This document shows, in pieces, positions 1 through 8,375 of a stretch of 41,098 nt of DNA. Both the position numbers and the translations under genes were made by a program. Below the pieces are notes generated by a model. The model was given only the letters and a program-made list of their open reading frames with translations. It did no database searches and was not told where the DNA came from. This DNA is from Adlercreutzia muris. GTDB taxonomy: Bacteria > Actinomycetota > Coriobacteriia > Coriobacteriales > Eggerthellaceae. Numbering within the stretch: position 1 is the first letter of the stretch; each line of letters starts with the position of its first letter. The stretch is taken from positions 1 through 41,098 of the forward strand of contig NZ_WAJS01000027.1 of assembly GCF_008831045.1 (NCBI RefSeq), written 5' to 3'.

Positions 1-9
1 GGGGGGGGC

Positions 10-1296
10 TTACTTGTAATCTTCCACGTTCTTCGACGAGCTGCCCGTGGTGTTGCCGGCGTTGCGCAGCTCGAAGCCGAAGCGCACTGTGTCGTCTCCG
101 AAGCGGTCGCGCAGGGCGTCGGTGGCCCGCAAAAGATCGCGGCGCTTGGTCGCGTCCCCGATGAGCGGTGCGGCCTCGGCCCTGTCCTCCCCGAACGCGC
201 TCCCATCGAAGAGGCTCTCCTGCACCACCGCGTCCGCATGGAAGTTACTCACGGCCACGCCGAGCAGCCGCACCCGGGCCCCGGGCAGCCAAATGTCGTC
301 GATCATGGCATGGAGCAGGGGGATGAGGGCGATGTCGTCGTCGGTAGGGGCGGCCAGCGACCGCTGCACCGAGTGGGTGGTGCGGTCGGCGAAGCGCACC
401 TTGATGGCCACGGTGCGCCCGGCGAGCCCCTTGCGCCGCAGGCGGCGCCCCACCTTGGCGGCAATGGTGGCCAGGGCCGCCTCGATATCGGCGCGCTCGG
501 TGAGATCCTCGGCGAAGGTGACCTCGTTGGAGACCGACTTCACCGTGTCGTCCTCTTCCACGGGCGAGCAGTCGCGCCCGAGGGCCCGATCGCGCATCAT
601 CTCGCCATTCTTCCCGAACACGCGCCGCAGCAGCGACCCGTCGGCGGCCCCCATCTCTCCCAGGGTGCGCACGCCGGCGGCGAGGAGGGCCTGCTCGGCC
701 GCAGCCCCCACGCCGCTCATGGTGCGCACGGGCAGCGGTCCCAGGAAAGCCCGCTCGGTGCCCGGGTACACCACGGTGAGCCCCCGGGGCTTGTCACGGT
801 CCGAGGCGATCTTCGCCACGGACTTGGTGGCCCCCACGCCGATGGAGCAGGTGACTCCGAGGGCCGCCACCCGCTCTTGGATGCGGCGGGCTATGCGCAC
901 GGGATGCTCGGTGTTCACGGCGGTGGGGGTCACGTCCATGAAGGCCTCGTCGATGGACACCTGCTGTACACGGGGCGTCTCGTCGCGCAGGATGGCCATA
1001 ATGGCCGCCGACACCTGGCGGTAGCGGTGGAAGCTGCCGTGGGTCCAGATGGCATCGGGGCACAGCGACCGCGCGAGCGAGGCGGCCATGGCCGAGCGCA
1101 CGCCGAAGGCCCGGGCCTCGTAGGAGCAGGTGGACACCACCCCGTGGGCGTGCGGATCGCCGCCCACGATGACGGGCTTGCCCCGCCAGCCGGGGTGGTC
1201 GAGCTGCTCCACCGAGGCGAAGAAGGCGTCCAGATCCACGAGCAGGATGGCCGGGCCCTCCCAGGGCGGTAGGGGAATGTCGTCGAAATCTTCCAT
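10..1296 (-). CDS. dinB: DNA polymerase IV (Y-family translesion polymerase)
   Basis: A 428-residue Y-family polymerase that copies damaged templates with low fidelity. The palm motif VDLDAFFASVE carries metal-binding D21 and D23 and a steric-gate aromatic (F26); the second catalytic pair is SIDEA at D116-E117. A helix-hairpin-helix thumb and little finger follow, and a QESLF motif at residues 359-363 fits a sliding-clamp-binding peptide, unusually followed by about 65 more residues. The start ATG follows directly on the N-terminal sequence MEDFDD, and no longer in-frame start is attractive. It is transcribed away from the degV terminator, so it probably has its own promoter just upstream; none is obvious. 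Identity is secure; when it is expressed cannot be read from the sequence. Confidence 0.95.
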   Translation of the reverse strand: MEDFDDIPLPPWEGPAILLVDLDAFFASVEQLDHPGWRGKPVIVGGDPHAHGVVSTCSYEARAFGVRSAMAASLARSLCPDAIWTHGSFHRYRQVSAAIMAILRDETPRVQQVSIDEAFMDVTPTAVNTEHPVRIARRIQERVAALGVTCSIGVGATKSVAKIASDRDKPRGLTVVYPGTERAFLGPLPVRTMSGVGAAAEQALLAAGVRTLGEMGAADGSLLRRVFGKNGEMMRDRALGRDCSPVEEDDTVKSVSNEVTFAEDLTERADIEAALATIAAKVGRRLRRKGLAGRTVAIKVRFADRTTHSVQRSLAAPTDDDIALIPLLHAMIDDIWLPGARVRLLGVAVSNFHADAVVQESLFDGSAFGEDRAEAAPLIGDATKRRDLLRATDALRDRFGDDTVRFGFELRNAGNTTGSSSKNVEDYK

Positions 1297-1342
1297 GGCC
1301 CCATTGTAGCATCGAACAGCCGTTCTAGTGAAGGGGATGGCG

Positions 1343-1396
1343 AAAAAGAAGCGGCCCCGATCCGCGGCTCCCTGGGGAGGAGCGGATCGGGGCCGC
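1343..1396 (-). terminator. Rho-independent terminator of the DegV gene
   Basis: A perfect 15-bp inverted repeat (1351-1365 pairing with 1382-1396, arm GCGGCCCCGATCCGC) with a 16-nt loop. On the minus strand it is followed by TTCTTTTTCG. It lies 30 bp past the stop codon of the DegV gene and separates that gene from dinB. Confidence 0.9.
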
Positions 1397-1425
1397 CTGC
1401 GCCGGTGGAAGCGGGCGAGGGAAGG

Positions 1426-2298
1426 CTAGCGCTGGCTTGCCAGGAAGAACAGGGCCATGGTGCCCGGGCCCGAATGGGCGCCGATGACCGGGTCCACCCA
1501 GTTGATCATGATGTCGGTCACGCCGAAGCGCTCGCGCACCAGGCCGGCCACGTACTCGGCGTCCTCCAGGCAGTCGCCGTGGGTGATGTAGACGGTCTGG
1601 TCGGCCACGGGCGCGTCGGCGGTCTGCTCCATGTGGTCCACGAGGGCCTTGAGGGACTTCTTGCGGCCGCGCACCTTCTCCAGGGGAATGAGGTGCCCCT
1701 CGTCATCCACGTGCATGACCGGCTTGATGTTGAGCATGGTGCCGGCCCAGGCCGCCGTGCGGGACACCCGGCCGCCGCGGAACAGGAACATGAGGTCGTC
1801 CACGGTGAACCAGTGGGCCAGGTGCAGCTTTTGATCCTCCACCCAGTCGCGCACCTCGGCCAAGGAAGCGCCCCCTTCGCGCATCTTCGCCGCGTAGGTG
1901 ACGAGCAGGCCCTCGCCGCCGGAGGCCGCCAGGGTATCCACCGAGGTCACGGTGCGCTCGGGGTAGAGCCCGGCCAGCTCCGACAGGAGCAGCTCGATGG
2001 CCTGGTAGGTGCCGGAAAGTCCGCTGGAGAAGCCGAGGTAGAGCACGTCGTCGCCCGCTTTCAGCAGGGCCTCGATGGTCTCGCGGGACTCTTGCAGGTT
2101 CGGCAGCGACGTGGTGATGACCTTCCCCTCGCGCATCATGGCGTAGAACTGGGCGAGGTCGGTCTTTGCGCCCTTCAGGTAGCTGCGGTACTCCTCGCCG
2201 TCCACCATGAAGGTAAGGGGCAGGACGGACAGGTCGAACCGGTCGATGACCTCCTCGGTGAGGTTGCTCGACGAGTCGGTGACGATGGCAAAGCTCAT
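1426..2298 (-). CDS. DegV family fatty-acid-binding protein
   Basis: A 290-residue cytoplasmic DegV protein. The family binds one fatty acid in a deep pocket; some members (FakB) present it to fatty acid kinase FakA for phosphorylation. Family landmarks are all present: TDSSSNL at the N-terminus, TSLPN near residue 95, FSSGLSGTY near residue 122, and FRGGRVS in the C-terminal half. Length is typical. No kinase gene is adjacent, so its partner, if any, lies elsewhere. The ATG is preceded by GGAG at a workable distance, and a candidate promoter sits about 65 bp upstream. Family assignment is firm; a FakB role is inference. Confidence 0.93.
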   Translation of the reverse strand: MSFAIVTDSSSNLTEEVIDRFDLSVLPLTFMVDGEEYRSYLKGAKTDLAQFYAMMREGKVITTSLPNLQESRETIEALLKAGDDVLYLGFSSGLSGTYQAIELLLSELAGLYPERTVTSVDTLAASGGEGLLVTYAAKMREGGASLAEVRDWVEDQKLHLAHWFTVDDLMFLFRGGRVSRTAAWAGTMLNIKPVMHVDDEGHLIPLEKVRGRKKSLKALVDHMEQTADAPVADQTVYITHGDCLEDAEYVAGLVRERFGVTDIMINWVDPVIGAHSGPGTMALFFLASQR

Positions 2299-2362
2299 GG
2301 ATGCTCCTATCGGGGTTTCGGTTCCGCTGTCTCCTGCAACGGCCCGTTTTGTCGCTGGCGCT

Positions 2363-2390
2363 ATTCTAGCCCATGGACAGCTCGCCGCAA
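2363..2390 (-). promoter_or_regulatory. Candidate promoter for degV
   Basis: On the minus strand TTGCGG (2390-2385) is separated by 16 nt from TAGAAT (2368-2363). Predicted transcription would start near 2356, giving a leader of about 60 nt before the degV ATG. Confidence 0.5.
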
Positions 2391-2450
2391 GCGGGGAAAG
2401 GGGCAGGAATTGAAACGGTAACCTTCCCGCTCTTTGTTGGGGCCGCGCCC

Positions 2451-2512
2451 GGCCGGCGGCCTCGGGGTTACGGTGCGGCCGGCGGCATTGGGCTCGCGGT
2501 GCGGCCGGCGGC
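2451..2512. repeat. Three copies of GGCCGGCGGC at exact 26-bp spacing
   Basis: GGCCGGCGGC occurs at 2451-2460, 2477-2486 and 2503-2512. The last two copies share a longer context (GGTGCGGCCGGCGGC). The exact 26-bp period, with intervening sequence that differs, suggests either a decayed tandem duplication or phased protein-binding sites upstream of ileS. Confidence 0.6.
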
Positions 2513-2615
2513 CACTTCTCAGAATCGGGCGGCGCGGCCCCGCTCGAATCGGCCCCGCCCCGGCCTCGCCTCGGGCCCGCCCGCGGTTTTTCCGCGCAGG
2601 GGAGGGTGGCGGCTG

Positions 2616-2644
2616 TTCACGGCGGGCGGCCTGTGGCGTATACT
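2616..2644 (+). promoter_or_regulatory. Candidate promoter for the ileS operon
   Basis: TTCACG (2616-2621), a 17-nt spacer and TATACT (2639-2644) match a housekeeping sigma promoter. The leader would be about 74 nt and contains GGGCCC repeated as a small hairpin (2662-2667 with 2675-2680). Confidence 0.6.
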
Positions 2645-2724
2645 TGACCAGTTACCCATACGGGCCCCGCGTGCGGGCCCTGACCGATACGCTGGAACCC
2701 GGACGAGAAGGATAGGGAATCAAG

Positions 2725-5565
2725 GTGGCAAACAACTACAAGGACACGATGAACCTGCCGCAGACCGATTTCGCCATGCGCGGCAATCTGCCCGAGAAGG
2801 AGCCCAAGCGCCTGGAGGTCTGGCGCGAGATGGATATCTACCGCCGCGTGCTCGAGAAGAACGCCGACGGCAAGCCCTTCATCCTCCACGACGGGCCTCC
2901 CTACGCCAACGGCCCCATCCATATCGGCCACTCCTTCAACAAGATCCTCAAGGACTTTGTAGTGAAGAGCCACGCCCAGCGCGGGTACTTCACTCCCTAC
3001 ATCCCCGGCTGGGACTGTCACGGCCAGCCTATCGAGCACATGGTGGAGGTGACCATCGGCCCCGAGCGCATGGCCGAAATCAGCCAGCCCGAGCTGCGAC
3101 AGCTGTGCCGCGAGTGGGCCGAGAAGTACGTCGATATCCAGCGCGAGGGCTTCAAGCGCCTCGGCGTGAACGCCGACTGGGAGCACCCCTACCTCACCTT
3201 CATCCCGAACTACGAGGCCGGCAACGTGGAGGTGTTCAAGGACCTGTACCTGAAGGGCTCGGTCTACCGCGGCCGCAAGCCCATCCACTGGTGCACCCAT
3301 TGCCACACCGCCCTGGCCGAGGCCGAGATCGAGTACGGCGACGAGGTGTCGCCCTCCATCTATGTGAAGTTCAAGCTGGACGCCATGCCCGGCGTCTTCG
3401 AGGCCAACGGGGCCGCCGGCGAGGCCTTCCTGCTCATCTGGACCACCACCCCCTGGACGCTGCCGGCCAACACCGCCGTGTCGCTGGCCCCCGAGGCCGA
3501 CTACGTCATGGTCACCACCGCCGACGGCAACCTCATCATGGCCAGGGAGCTGGTGGAAACCGTGGCCGAGGTGGCCGGCTGGGAAGACTACGACTTCGTG
3601 CGCGATGGCGCGGGCGAGCCGGTGGCACTCAAGGGCAAGCAGCTGTTCGGCCTCACCTACACGGCACCCGTGCGCCATGACATCACCGGCACGGTCATCT
3701 ACGGCGACCACGTCACCCTGGACACCGGCACCGGTGCGGTGCACACGGCTCCCGGCCACGGCCAGGACGACTACCTGGTGGCCCTGGAGTTCGACATTCC
3801 GCTGCTCATGCCCGTGGACGACAACGGCGTGTTCACCGACGAGGCCGGCCAGTTCGCGGGCCTGTCCACCGACGAGGCCAACCCGGTCATCATCGGCTGG
3901 CTGCGCGAGCAGGGCACGCTTGTGGCCGAGAAGAAGATCAACCATTCCTACCCCCACTGCTGGCGCTGCCATGAGCCGGTCATCTTTCGCGCCACGGACC
4001 AGTGGTTCGTGTCCATGGACAAGAACGCCCTGCGCGAGGACGCCCTGCGGGCCATCAACTCCGAAGTGAAGTGGGTGCCGGCCTGGGCGAAGAACCGCAT
4101 CGGGTCCATGGTGGCCGAGCGTCCCGACTGGTGCATCTCCCGCCAGCGCAGCTGGGGCGTGCCCATCCCCGTGTTCAAGTGCGCCAAGTGCAACAGCACG
4201 GTAGCCACCGAGGCCACCTTCGATGCCGTCATCGAGCTGTTCAACACCAAGGGGGCCGACGCCTGGTTCACCATGGAGCCGTCCGAGTACCTGCCCCGGG
4301 GTACCAAGTGCGAGGCCTGCGGCTGCACCGAGCTGGTGCCCGAGAAGGACATCCTGGACGTGTGGTGGGAGTCCGGCGTGTCCCACACGAGCGTGTGCCG
4401 TCATCGCTCCGCTGAGGGTCTGCGCTTCCCGGCCGATTTGTACCTGGAGGGCTCCGACCAGCACCGCGGCTGGTTCCAGTCGTCGCTGCTCACCTCCATC
4501 GGCGCCTACGGGGTGCCGCCCTACCGCTCGGTCATGCACTGCGGCTTCACCGTGGATGAAGAGGGCCGCAAGATGTCGAAGTCCTTGGGCAACGGCATCG
4601 ATCCGGCCGAGGTCTGCGACAAGTTCGGCGCCGATGTGCTGCGCCTGTGGGTGTCCTCCTGTGACTACTCCCAGGACGTGTCCATCTCCGACGGTATCCT
4701 GAAGCAGGTGTCGGATGCCTACCGCCGTTTCCGCAACACCTTCCGCTTCCTTTTGGGCAACCTGGACGATTTCGGCCCCGCCGACTTCGTGGCCTGGGAC
4801 GAGCTTGAGCCCATCGACCAGTGGCAGATGGTGCGCACCGTGCAGCTCCTGTCCGAGGTGGAGGCGTCCTACGAGGCGCTGAAGTTCAACGGCGTGTACC
4901 GTGCGCTCTACGACTACGTGAACGACCTGTCGGCCGTGTACATGGATGTGACCAAGGATCGCCTCTACGCCGAGGCACCCGCATCGGCGCGCCGCCGTGC
5001 CGTGCAGACCGTGCTCATGAACATCCTGGAGGTGCTCGTGCGCGTGATGAGCCCCATCCTGTCGTTTACCACCGACGAGGTGTGGGACCACTTCCCGCCG
5101 GCGTTCCGCGCCGAGGAGGGCCGCGCCCTCTCGGTGCAGCTGGCCGGCTGGCCGCGCCCGACCGACTTCGCGCCGGCCGTGCCTGCCGAGGGCGCCGCGA
5201 CCGTGGCCGCCTTCGAGGAGATGATGGCCGTGCGCGAGGTGGTCACCAAGGCCCTGGAGGACGCCCGCGCGGCGAAGATCATCGGCAAGAGCCAGGAGGC
5301 CGCCGTGGTGGTGTGCGCCCCGGCCGCCGTGGTGGCCACGGCCCGTACCTTCGATGCCGCCGTGTTCGAGGAGCTGTTCATCGTGGCCTCGGTTACCTTC
5401 GAGGAGGGGGCCGACGACGAGGTGTCCGCCGCGGTGACCGTGGCCGCGGGCGAGAAGTGCCCGCGCTGCTGGAACATCCGCACCCTGGGCGGCAACCCGG
5501 CGCACCCCGATGTGTGCGAGCGCTGCGGTAACGCCCTGGACGTTTTGGGCTACGAGGCCGAGTAA
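2725..5565 (+). CDS. ileS: Isoleucyl-tRNA synthetase
   Basis: A 946-residue class I synthetase that charges tRNA-Ile in the cytoplasm. The ATP-binding HIGH motif is at 66-69 (PIHIGH) and KMSKS at 616-620 (RKMSKSLGN). The CP1 editing domain lies between them, with the typical WTTTPWTLPANTA stretch. The C-terminus ends in a zinc-finger with C912, C915, C931 and C934. Length matches the bacterial type of about 940 residues. The start is GTG with a GAAGGAT ribosome site 9-14 nt upstream. It is first in a run with lspA and the pseudouridine synthase, a common bacterial arrangement. Confidence 0.98.
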   Translation: MANNYKDTMNLPQTDFAMRGNLPEKEPKRLEVWREMDIYRRVLEKNADGKPFILHDGPPYANGPIHIGHSFNKILKDFVVKSHAQRGYFTPYIPGWDCHGQPIEHMVEVTIGPERMAEISQPELRQLCREWAEKYVDIQREGFKRLGVNADWEHPYLTFIPNYEAGNVEVFKDLYLKGSVYRGRKPIHWCTHCHTALAEAEIEYGDEVSPSIYVKFKLDAMPGVFEANGAAGEAFLLIWTTTPWTLPANTAVSLAPEADYVMVTTADGNLIMARELVETVAEVAGWEDYDFVRDGAGEPVALKGKQLFGLTYTAPVRHDITGTVIYGDHVTLDTGTGAVHTAPGHGQDDYLVALEFDIPLLMPVDDNGVFTDEAGQFAGLSTDEANPVIIGWLREQGTLVAEKKINHSYPHCWRCHEPVIFRATDQWFVSMDKNALREDALRAINSEVKWVPAWAKNRIGSMVAERPDWCISRQRSWGVPIPVFKCAKCNSTVATEATFDAVIELFNTKGADAWFTMEPSEYLPRGTKCEACGCTELVPEKDILDVWWESGVSHTSVCRHRSAEGLRFPADLYLEGSDQHRGWFQSSLLTSIGAYGVPPYRSVMHCGFTVDEEGRKMSKSLGNGIDPAEVCDKFGADVLRLWVSSCDYSQDVSISDGILKQVSDAYRRFRNTFRFLLGNLDDFGPADFVAWDELEPIDQWQMVRTVQLLSEVEASYEALKFNGVYRALYDYVNDLSAVYMDVTKDRLYAEAPASARRRAVQTVLMNILEVLVRVMSPILSFTTDEVWDHFPPAFRAEEGRALSVQLAGWPRPTDFAPAVPAEGAATVAAFEEMMAVREVVTKALEDARAAKIIGKSQEAAVVVCAPAAVVATARTFDAAVFEELFIVASVTFEEGADDEVSAAVTVAAGEKCPRCWNIRTLGGNPAHPDVCERCGNALDVLGYEAE

Positions 5566-6114
5566 GTGGCGGTCGGTGCGGACAAGCGGCCGCTGCGGGG
5601 CCGCAACCTGATTCTGTTCGCCGTGGTGGCGGTGCTGTGGCTCGGGGCCGACATCGCCACCAAGGCCTACTTCAACGGCTTTCCCGCAGGCTCGGTCGTG
5701 GCCGGGCCCTTCCTGGGGCTCGTCCAGTTCCGCGTGGCCCACAACACCGGGGCGGCCTGGGGCATGTTCGGGGACTCCACCTTCGCTTTGGGGGTGCTCT
5801 CCCTGGCGGTGTGCGCGGCCCTGACCGCCTATCTCATCCTCGTGTCCCGGCGGGCGAGCGTGATCGAGGTGCTGGGGGGCGCCCTCATCGTGGCCGGCGG
5901 CCTGGGCAACGCCCTCGACCGCTTCACCCTGGGCTACGTAGTCGACTTCATCGACACCACCTTCATCAGCTTCCCCACGTTCAACGTGGCCGACATCGGC
6001 GTTACCTGCGGCTTCGTGCTGTTCTTCGCGGGTATGCTGTGGTCTATGCGCGGCGACGGCGCCTCGACTGCCACGGGCGCCCCGGCTCCCGCCCGTGGCG
6101 AGGAAGGTGAGTAA
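5566..6114 (+). CDS. lspA: Lipoprotein signal peptidase (signal peptidase II)
   Basis: A 182-residue inner-membrane aspartyl protease that removes the signal peptide of lipid-modified prolipoproteins. Four membrane segments are visible (about 14-31, 72-93, 100-116, 140-160). The two catalytic aspartates are in the expected motifs: D118 in GNALDR and D143 in NVADIG. The GTG start follows the ileS stop codon with no gap, so translation is probably coupled. Its substrates would include the three lipobox-bearing Tat flavoproteins of this window (inference). The last 20 residues are a Pro/Ala/Gly-rich tail outside the conserved domain. Confidence 0.97.
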   Translation: MAVGADKRPLRGRNLILFAVVAVLWLGADIATKAYFNGFPAGSVVAGPFLGLVQFRVAHNTGAAWGMFGDSTFALGVLSLAVCAALTAYLILVSRRASVIEVLGGALIVAGGLGNALDRFTLGYVVDFIDTTFISFPTFNVADIGVTCGFVLFFAGMLWSMRGDGASTATGAPAPARGEEGE

Positions 6115-6115
6115 C

Positions 6116-7174
6116 ATGGCCCGCTCCCTTTGCCACATCGTCGGCGCTGACGACGCGGGCTCGCGCCTGGACGCGCTCTGCGCCGCCCAGGGGCTCTACG
6201 CCTCGCGCTCGGCCGCGGCCCGGGCCATCGAGGAGGGCCGGGTCTTCGTGAACGGCGCGACGGTTTCCAAGAAGCACGCCGTGGCCGTCGGCGACACCAT
6301 CGTCTACGAGGCCGATGACGAGCCGGAGTCCGTCGTGGTCTACGGCGAGCCCATCGATCTTGATATCCGCTACGAGGACGATGACGTGCTCGTGCTGTCG
6401 AAGCAGGTGGGGCTCGTGTGCCACCCGTCGGTCGACCATGCCCACGGGACGCTGGTGAACGCGCTCATCTGGCATTGCGGCGAGGAGAACCTCTGCAACG
6501 TGCAGGGGGAAGAGGCCGATCGTCTCGGCATCGTGCACCGGCTCGATCGCGACACGAGCGGGCTCATGCTGGCGGCCAAGAGCGACGAGGCCGGTCGCGA
6601 GCTCATGGCCCAGATCCAGGATCGCGCGGTGGACCGCCACTACCTTGCCCTCGTCCACGGTATCGTGGCTCACGACACCGGCATGATCGACGCTCCCATC
6701 GCGCGATCGGCCGACGAGCGCTGCCGCATGGCCGTGCGCGACGTGCCGAGCGCCCGCGAGGCCATCACCACGTTCCGCGTGCTGGAGCGCTTCGAGGCCG
6801 GGCCCAAGGACGACGGCTACAGCCTCATCGAGTGCAAGCTGTTCACGGGCCGCACCCACCAGATCCGCGTGCACATGCAGTACACGCGCCATCCCATTGT
6901 GGGGGATCCGGTCTACAACGCCCACGGGCCCCGGGACGGGCGGGCCCAGCTGGGCCTGGGCCGCCAGTTCCTCCATTCCTACAGCATCGGCTTCGAGCAT
7001 CCCGTGACCGGCGAGCCCCTTGCCTTCGCCGACCAGCTGCCGGCCGACCTGCGCAAGGCGCTCGATAGCCTGGCCGACCGTTCGCTGGGCGTGACCGAGG
7101 CCGGGCGGGAGGTGGCCGCGCTCATGGAGACGGCGCCGGCGCCCTCGGTGGAAGGGGAGGTGCCCCGTGCCTAG
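6116..7174 (+). CDS. RluA/RluD-family pseudouridine synthase
   Basis: A 352-residue enzyme converting specific uridines in RNA (in RluD, helix 69 of 23S rRNA) to pseudouridine. An S4 RNA-binding domain covers about residues 14-65; the catalytic domain carries HRLDRDTSG with nucleophile D144, followed by GRTHQIRVHM. The ATG at 6116 is one base after the lspA stop and has GAGGAAGG upstream; a GTG at 6095 would lie inside lspA and is less likely. The position after lspA matches the lspA-rluD order of many bacteria. The exact target uridines cannot be read from sequence, so I leave the symbol blank. Confidence 0.93.
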   Translation: MARSLCHIVGADDAGSRLDALCAAQGLYASRSAAARAIEEGRVFVNGATVSKKHAVAVGDTIVYEADDEPESVVVYGEPIDLDIRYEDDDVLVLSKQVGLVCHPSVDHAHGTLVNALIWHCGEENLCNVQGEEADRLGIVHRLDRDTSGLMLAAKSDEAGRELMAQIQDRAVDRHYLALVHGIVAHDTGMIDAPIARSADERCRMAVRDVPSAREAITTFRVLERFEAGPKDDGYSLIECKLFTGRTHQIRVHMQYTRHPIVGDPVYNAHGPRDGRAQLGLGRQFLHSYSIGFEHPVTGEPLAFADQLPADLRKALDSLADRSLGVTEAGREVAALMETAPAPSVEGEVPRA

Positions 7175-8375
7175 GAAGAAGACCGCCCCGCCTTCCCCCA
7201 AGGTGGGCGTCATCATCGCGAATACGGGCACGCCCGCCGCCCCCACCCCCAAGGCGGTGCGCAAGTACCTGGGGCAGTTCCTCATGGACCCGCGCATCTG
7301 CCCCATGCCGCGGCCGGTGTGGTGGCTGCTGCTGCACACGGTCATCCTGGGCAAGCGCTCCCGCGCTTCGGCGGAGAAGTACCGTGCCATCTGGACGGCG
7401 GCTGGCTCGCCCATGGCCGTGGCCTACGAGGCCCTCGAGCGGGGCCTGGCCGACTACTATGCCGAGCAGGGCGCAGCCGTGGAGGTGCGGGCGGCCATGA
7501 GCTACGGCAAGCCCACCTTGAGGCAGGCGGTGCGCGAGCTGAAAGAGGCCGGATGCACCCGCATCGTGGCTTTGCCCATGTACCCGCAGTCGGCCCTGTC
7601 CACCACGGCCTCGGTGGCCGACGGGCTGGCCCGGGCCGTGCGCCGCGCCCATTTCAAGGGCGAGGTGAGCTTCGTCGACAACTATGGCGAGAACCCCGTC
7701 TACGTGCGGGCCATCGCCGCCTCCATCCGCAAGGCGGGCTTCTCGGAGGAGCGGGGCGATCGGCTGTTGTTCTCCTACCATTCCATACCGCTGAAGGATA
7801 TCGAGGCGGGGGATACCTACGAGCTGCAGACCGGGGCCACCTCCCTGGCCGTGGCCGGCGAGCTGGGGCTCGACCGCCGGAGCTGGACCATCAGCTATCA
7901 GAGCCGCTTCGACAAGGGCCGCACGTGGCTCGCGCCCTTCACGCGACCGACTCTCGTGCGCCTGGCCAGGGCCGCCGAGGAGGGCAGCCGCCTGTTCGTG
8001 GTGTGCCCGAACTTTGCCGTGGACTGCCTGGAGACCCTCTACGACGTGCCTCGCGAGCTGGAGCCGATCTACCGAGCGGCCCTGGCCGGCGAGATCGTGG
8101 ATGCCGACGAGGAGCCCGGCGCCCTGGAGAACACCGGCACGAGCGCCGCCCGCTGCGACGCGCATCTGGAGGCGCACCGCGATGTGGCGCGCACCGTGCG
8201 CATGAAGCGCGCTGCCGAGGATTTCCGCCGCGGCGCCCATCGTCAGATTGCCGATGACGAGCCCTTCGTCTACGTGCCGTGCCTCAACAAGTCGCGGGCC
8301 CATCTGAAGGTGCTCGCCGCCGTGCTCGCCCCCTACGTGGACGAGGGCTCGGCGGGGGAGCGAGCGGCCAGGTAG
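7167..8375 (+). CDS. hemH: Ferrochelatase (probably coproporphyrin ferrochelatase type)
   Basis: A 402-residue chelatase that inserts ferrous iron into a porphyrin, in actinobacteria usually coproporphyrin III. Catalytic H205 is in FSYHSIP and the second active-site acid is E289 in DCLET. It is longer than the roughly 310-350 residues usual for the family; the excess is a charged segment at about 305-370, inserted before the conserved C-terminal VPCLN motif. The GTG start overlaps the pseudouridine synthase stop by 8 bp and has GGGGAGG 6 nt upstream. The 3' end overlaps the convergent LysR gene by 43 bp. Placement in a housekeeping run, away from other heme genes, means its pathway partners are not visible here. 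Confidence 0.95.
   Translation: MPRKKTAPPSPKVGVIIANTGTPAAPTPKAVRKYLGQFLMDPRICPMPRPVWWLLLHTVILGKRSRASAEKYRAIWTAAGSPMAVAYEALERGLADYYAEQGAAVEVRAAMSYGKPTLRQAVRELKEAGCTRIVALPMYPQSALSTTASVADGLARAVRRAHFKGEVSFVDNYGENPVYVRAIAASIRKAGFSEERGDRLLFSYHSIPLKDIEAGDTYELQTGATSLAVAGELGLDRRSWTISYQSRFDKGRTWLAPFTRPTLVRLARAAEEGSRLFVVCPNFAVDCLETLYDVPRELEPIYRAALAGEIVDADEEPGALENTGTSAARCDAHLEAHRDVARTVRMKRAAEDFRRGAHRQIADDEPFVYVPCLNKSRAHLKVLAAVLAPYVDEGSAGERAAR

Larger units (their letters stand above)
2299..2724. other. Divergent intergenic region between degV and ileS
   Basis: This 426-bp gap holds no credible gene. It contains a minus-strand promoter for degV (2363-2390), three copies of a 10-bp G+C box at an exact 26-bp spacing (2451-2512), a short hairpin CGCGG-T5-CCGCG (2582-2596), and a plus-strand promoter for ileS (2616-2644). 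I looked for the conserved T-box sequence expected of an isoleucine-tRNA-sensing leader and did not find a convincing one. Confidence 0.7.

Noticed and set aside
2520-2724. Possible T-box riboswitch before ileS
   Set aside because: The stretch GAGGGTGGCGGC near 2601-2612 looks faintly like a T-box, but the conserved GGTGGNACCGCG-type sequence and paired antiterminator are missing.
2617-6138. A 1173-codon open frame on the minus strand, antisense to ileS and lspA
   Set aside because: Its product is a His/Gly/Val/Leu-rich run with no domain, and it mirrors codon bias of the plus-strand genes; long antisense open frames are common in GC-rich DNA. The same applies to the long antisense frames opposite glnN, the gltB genes and the ech genes.
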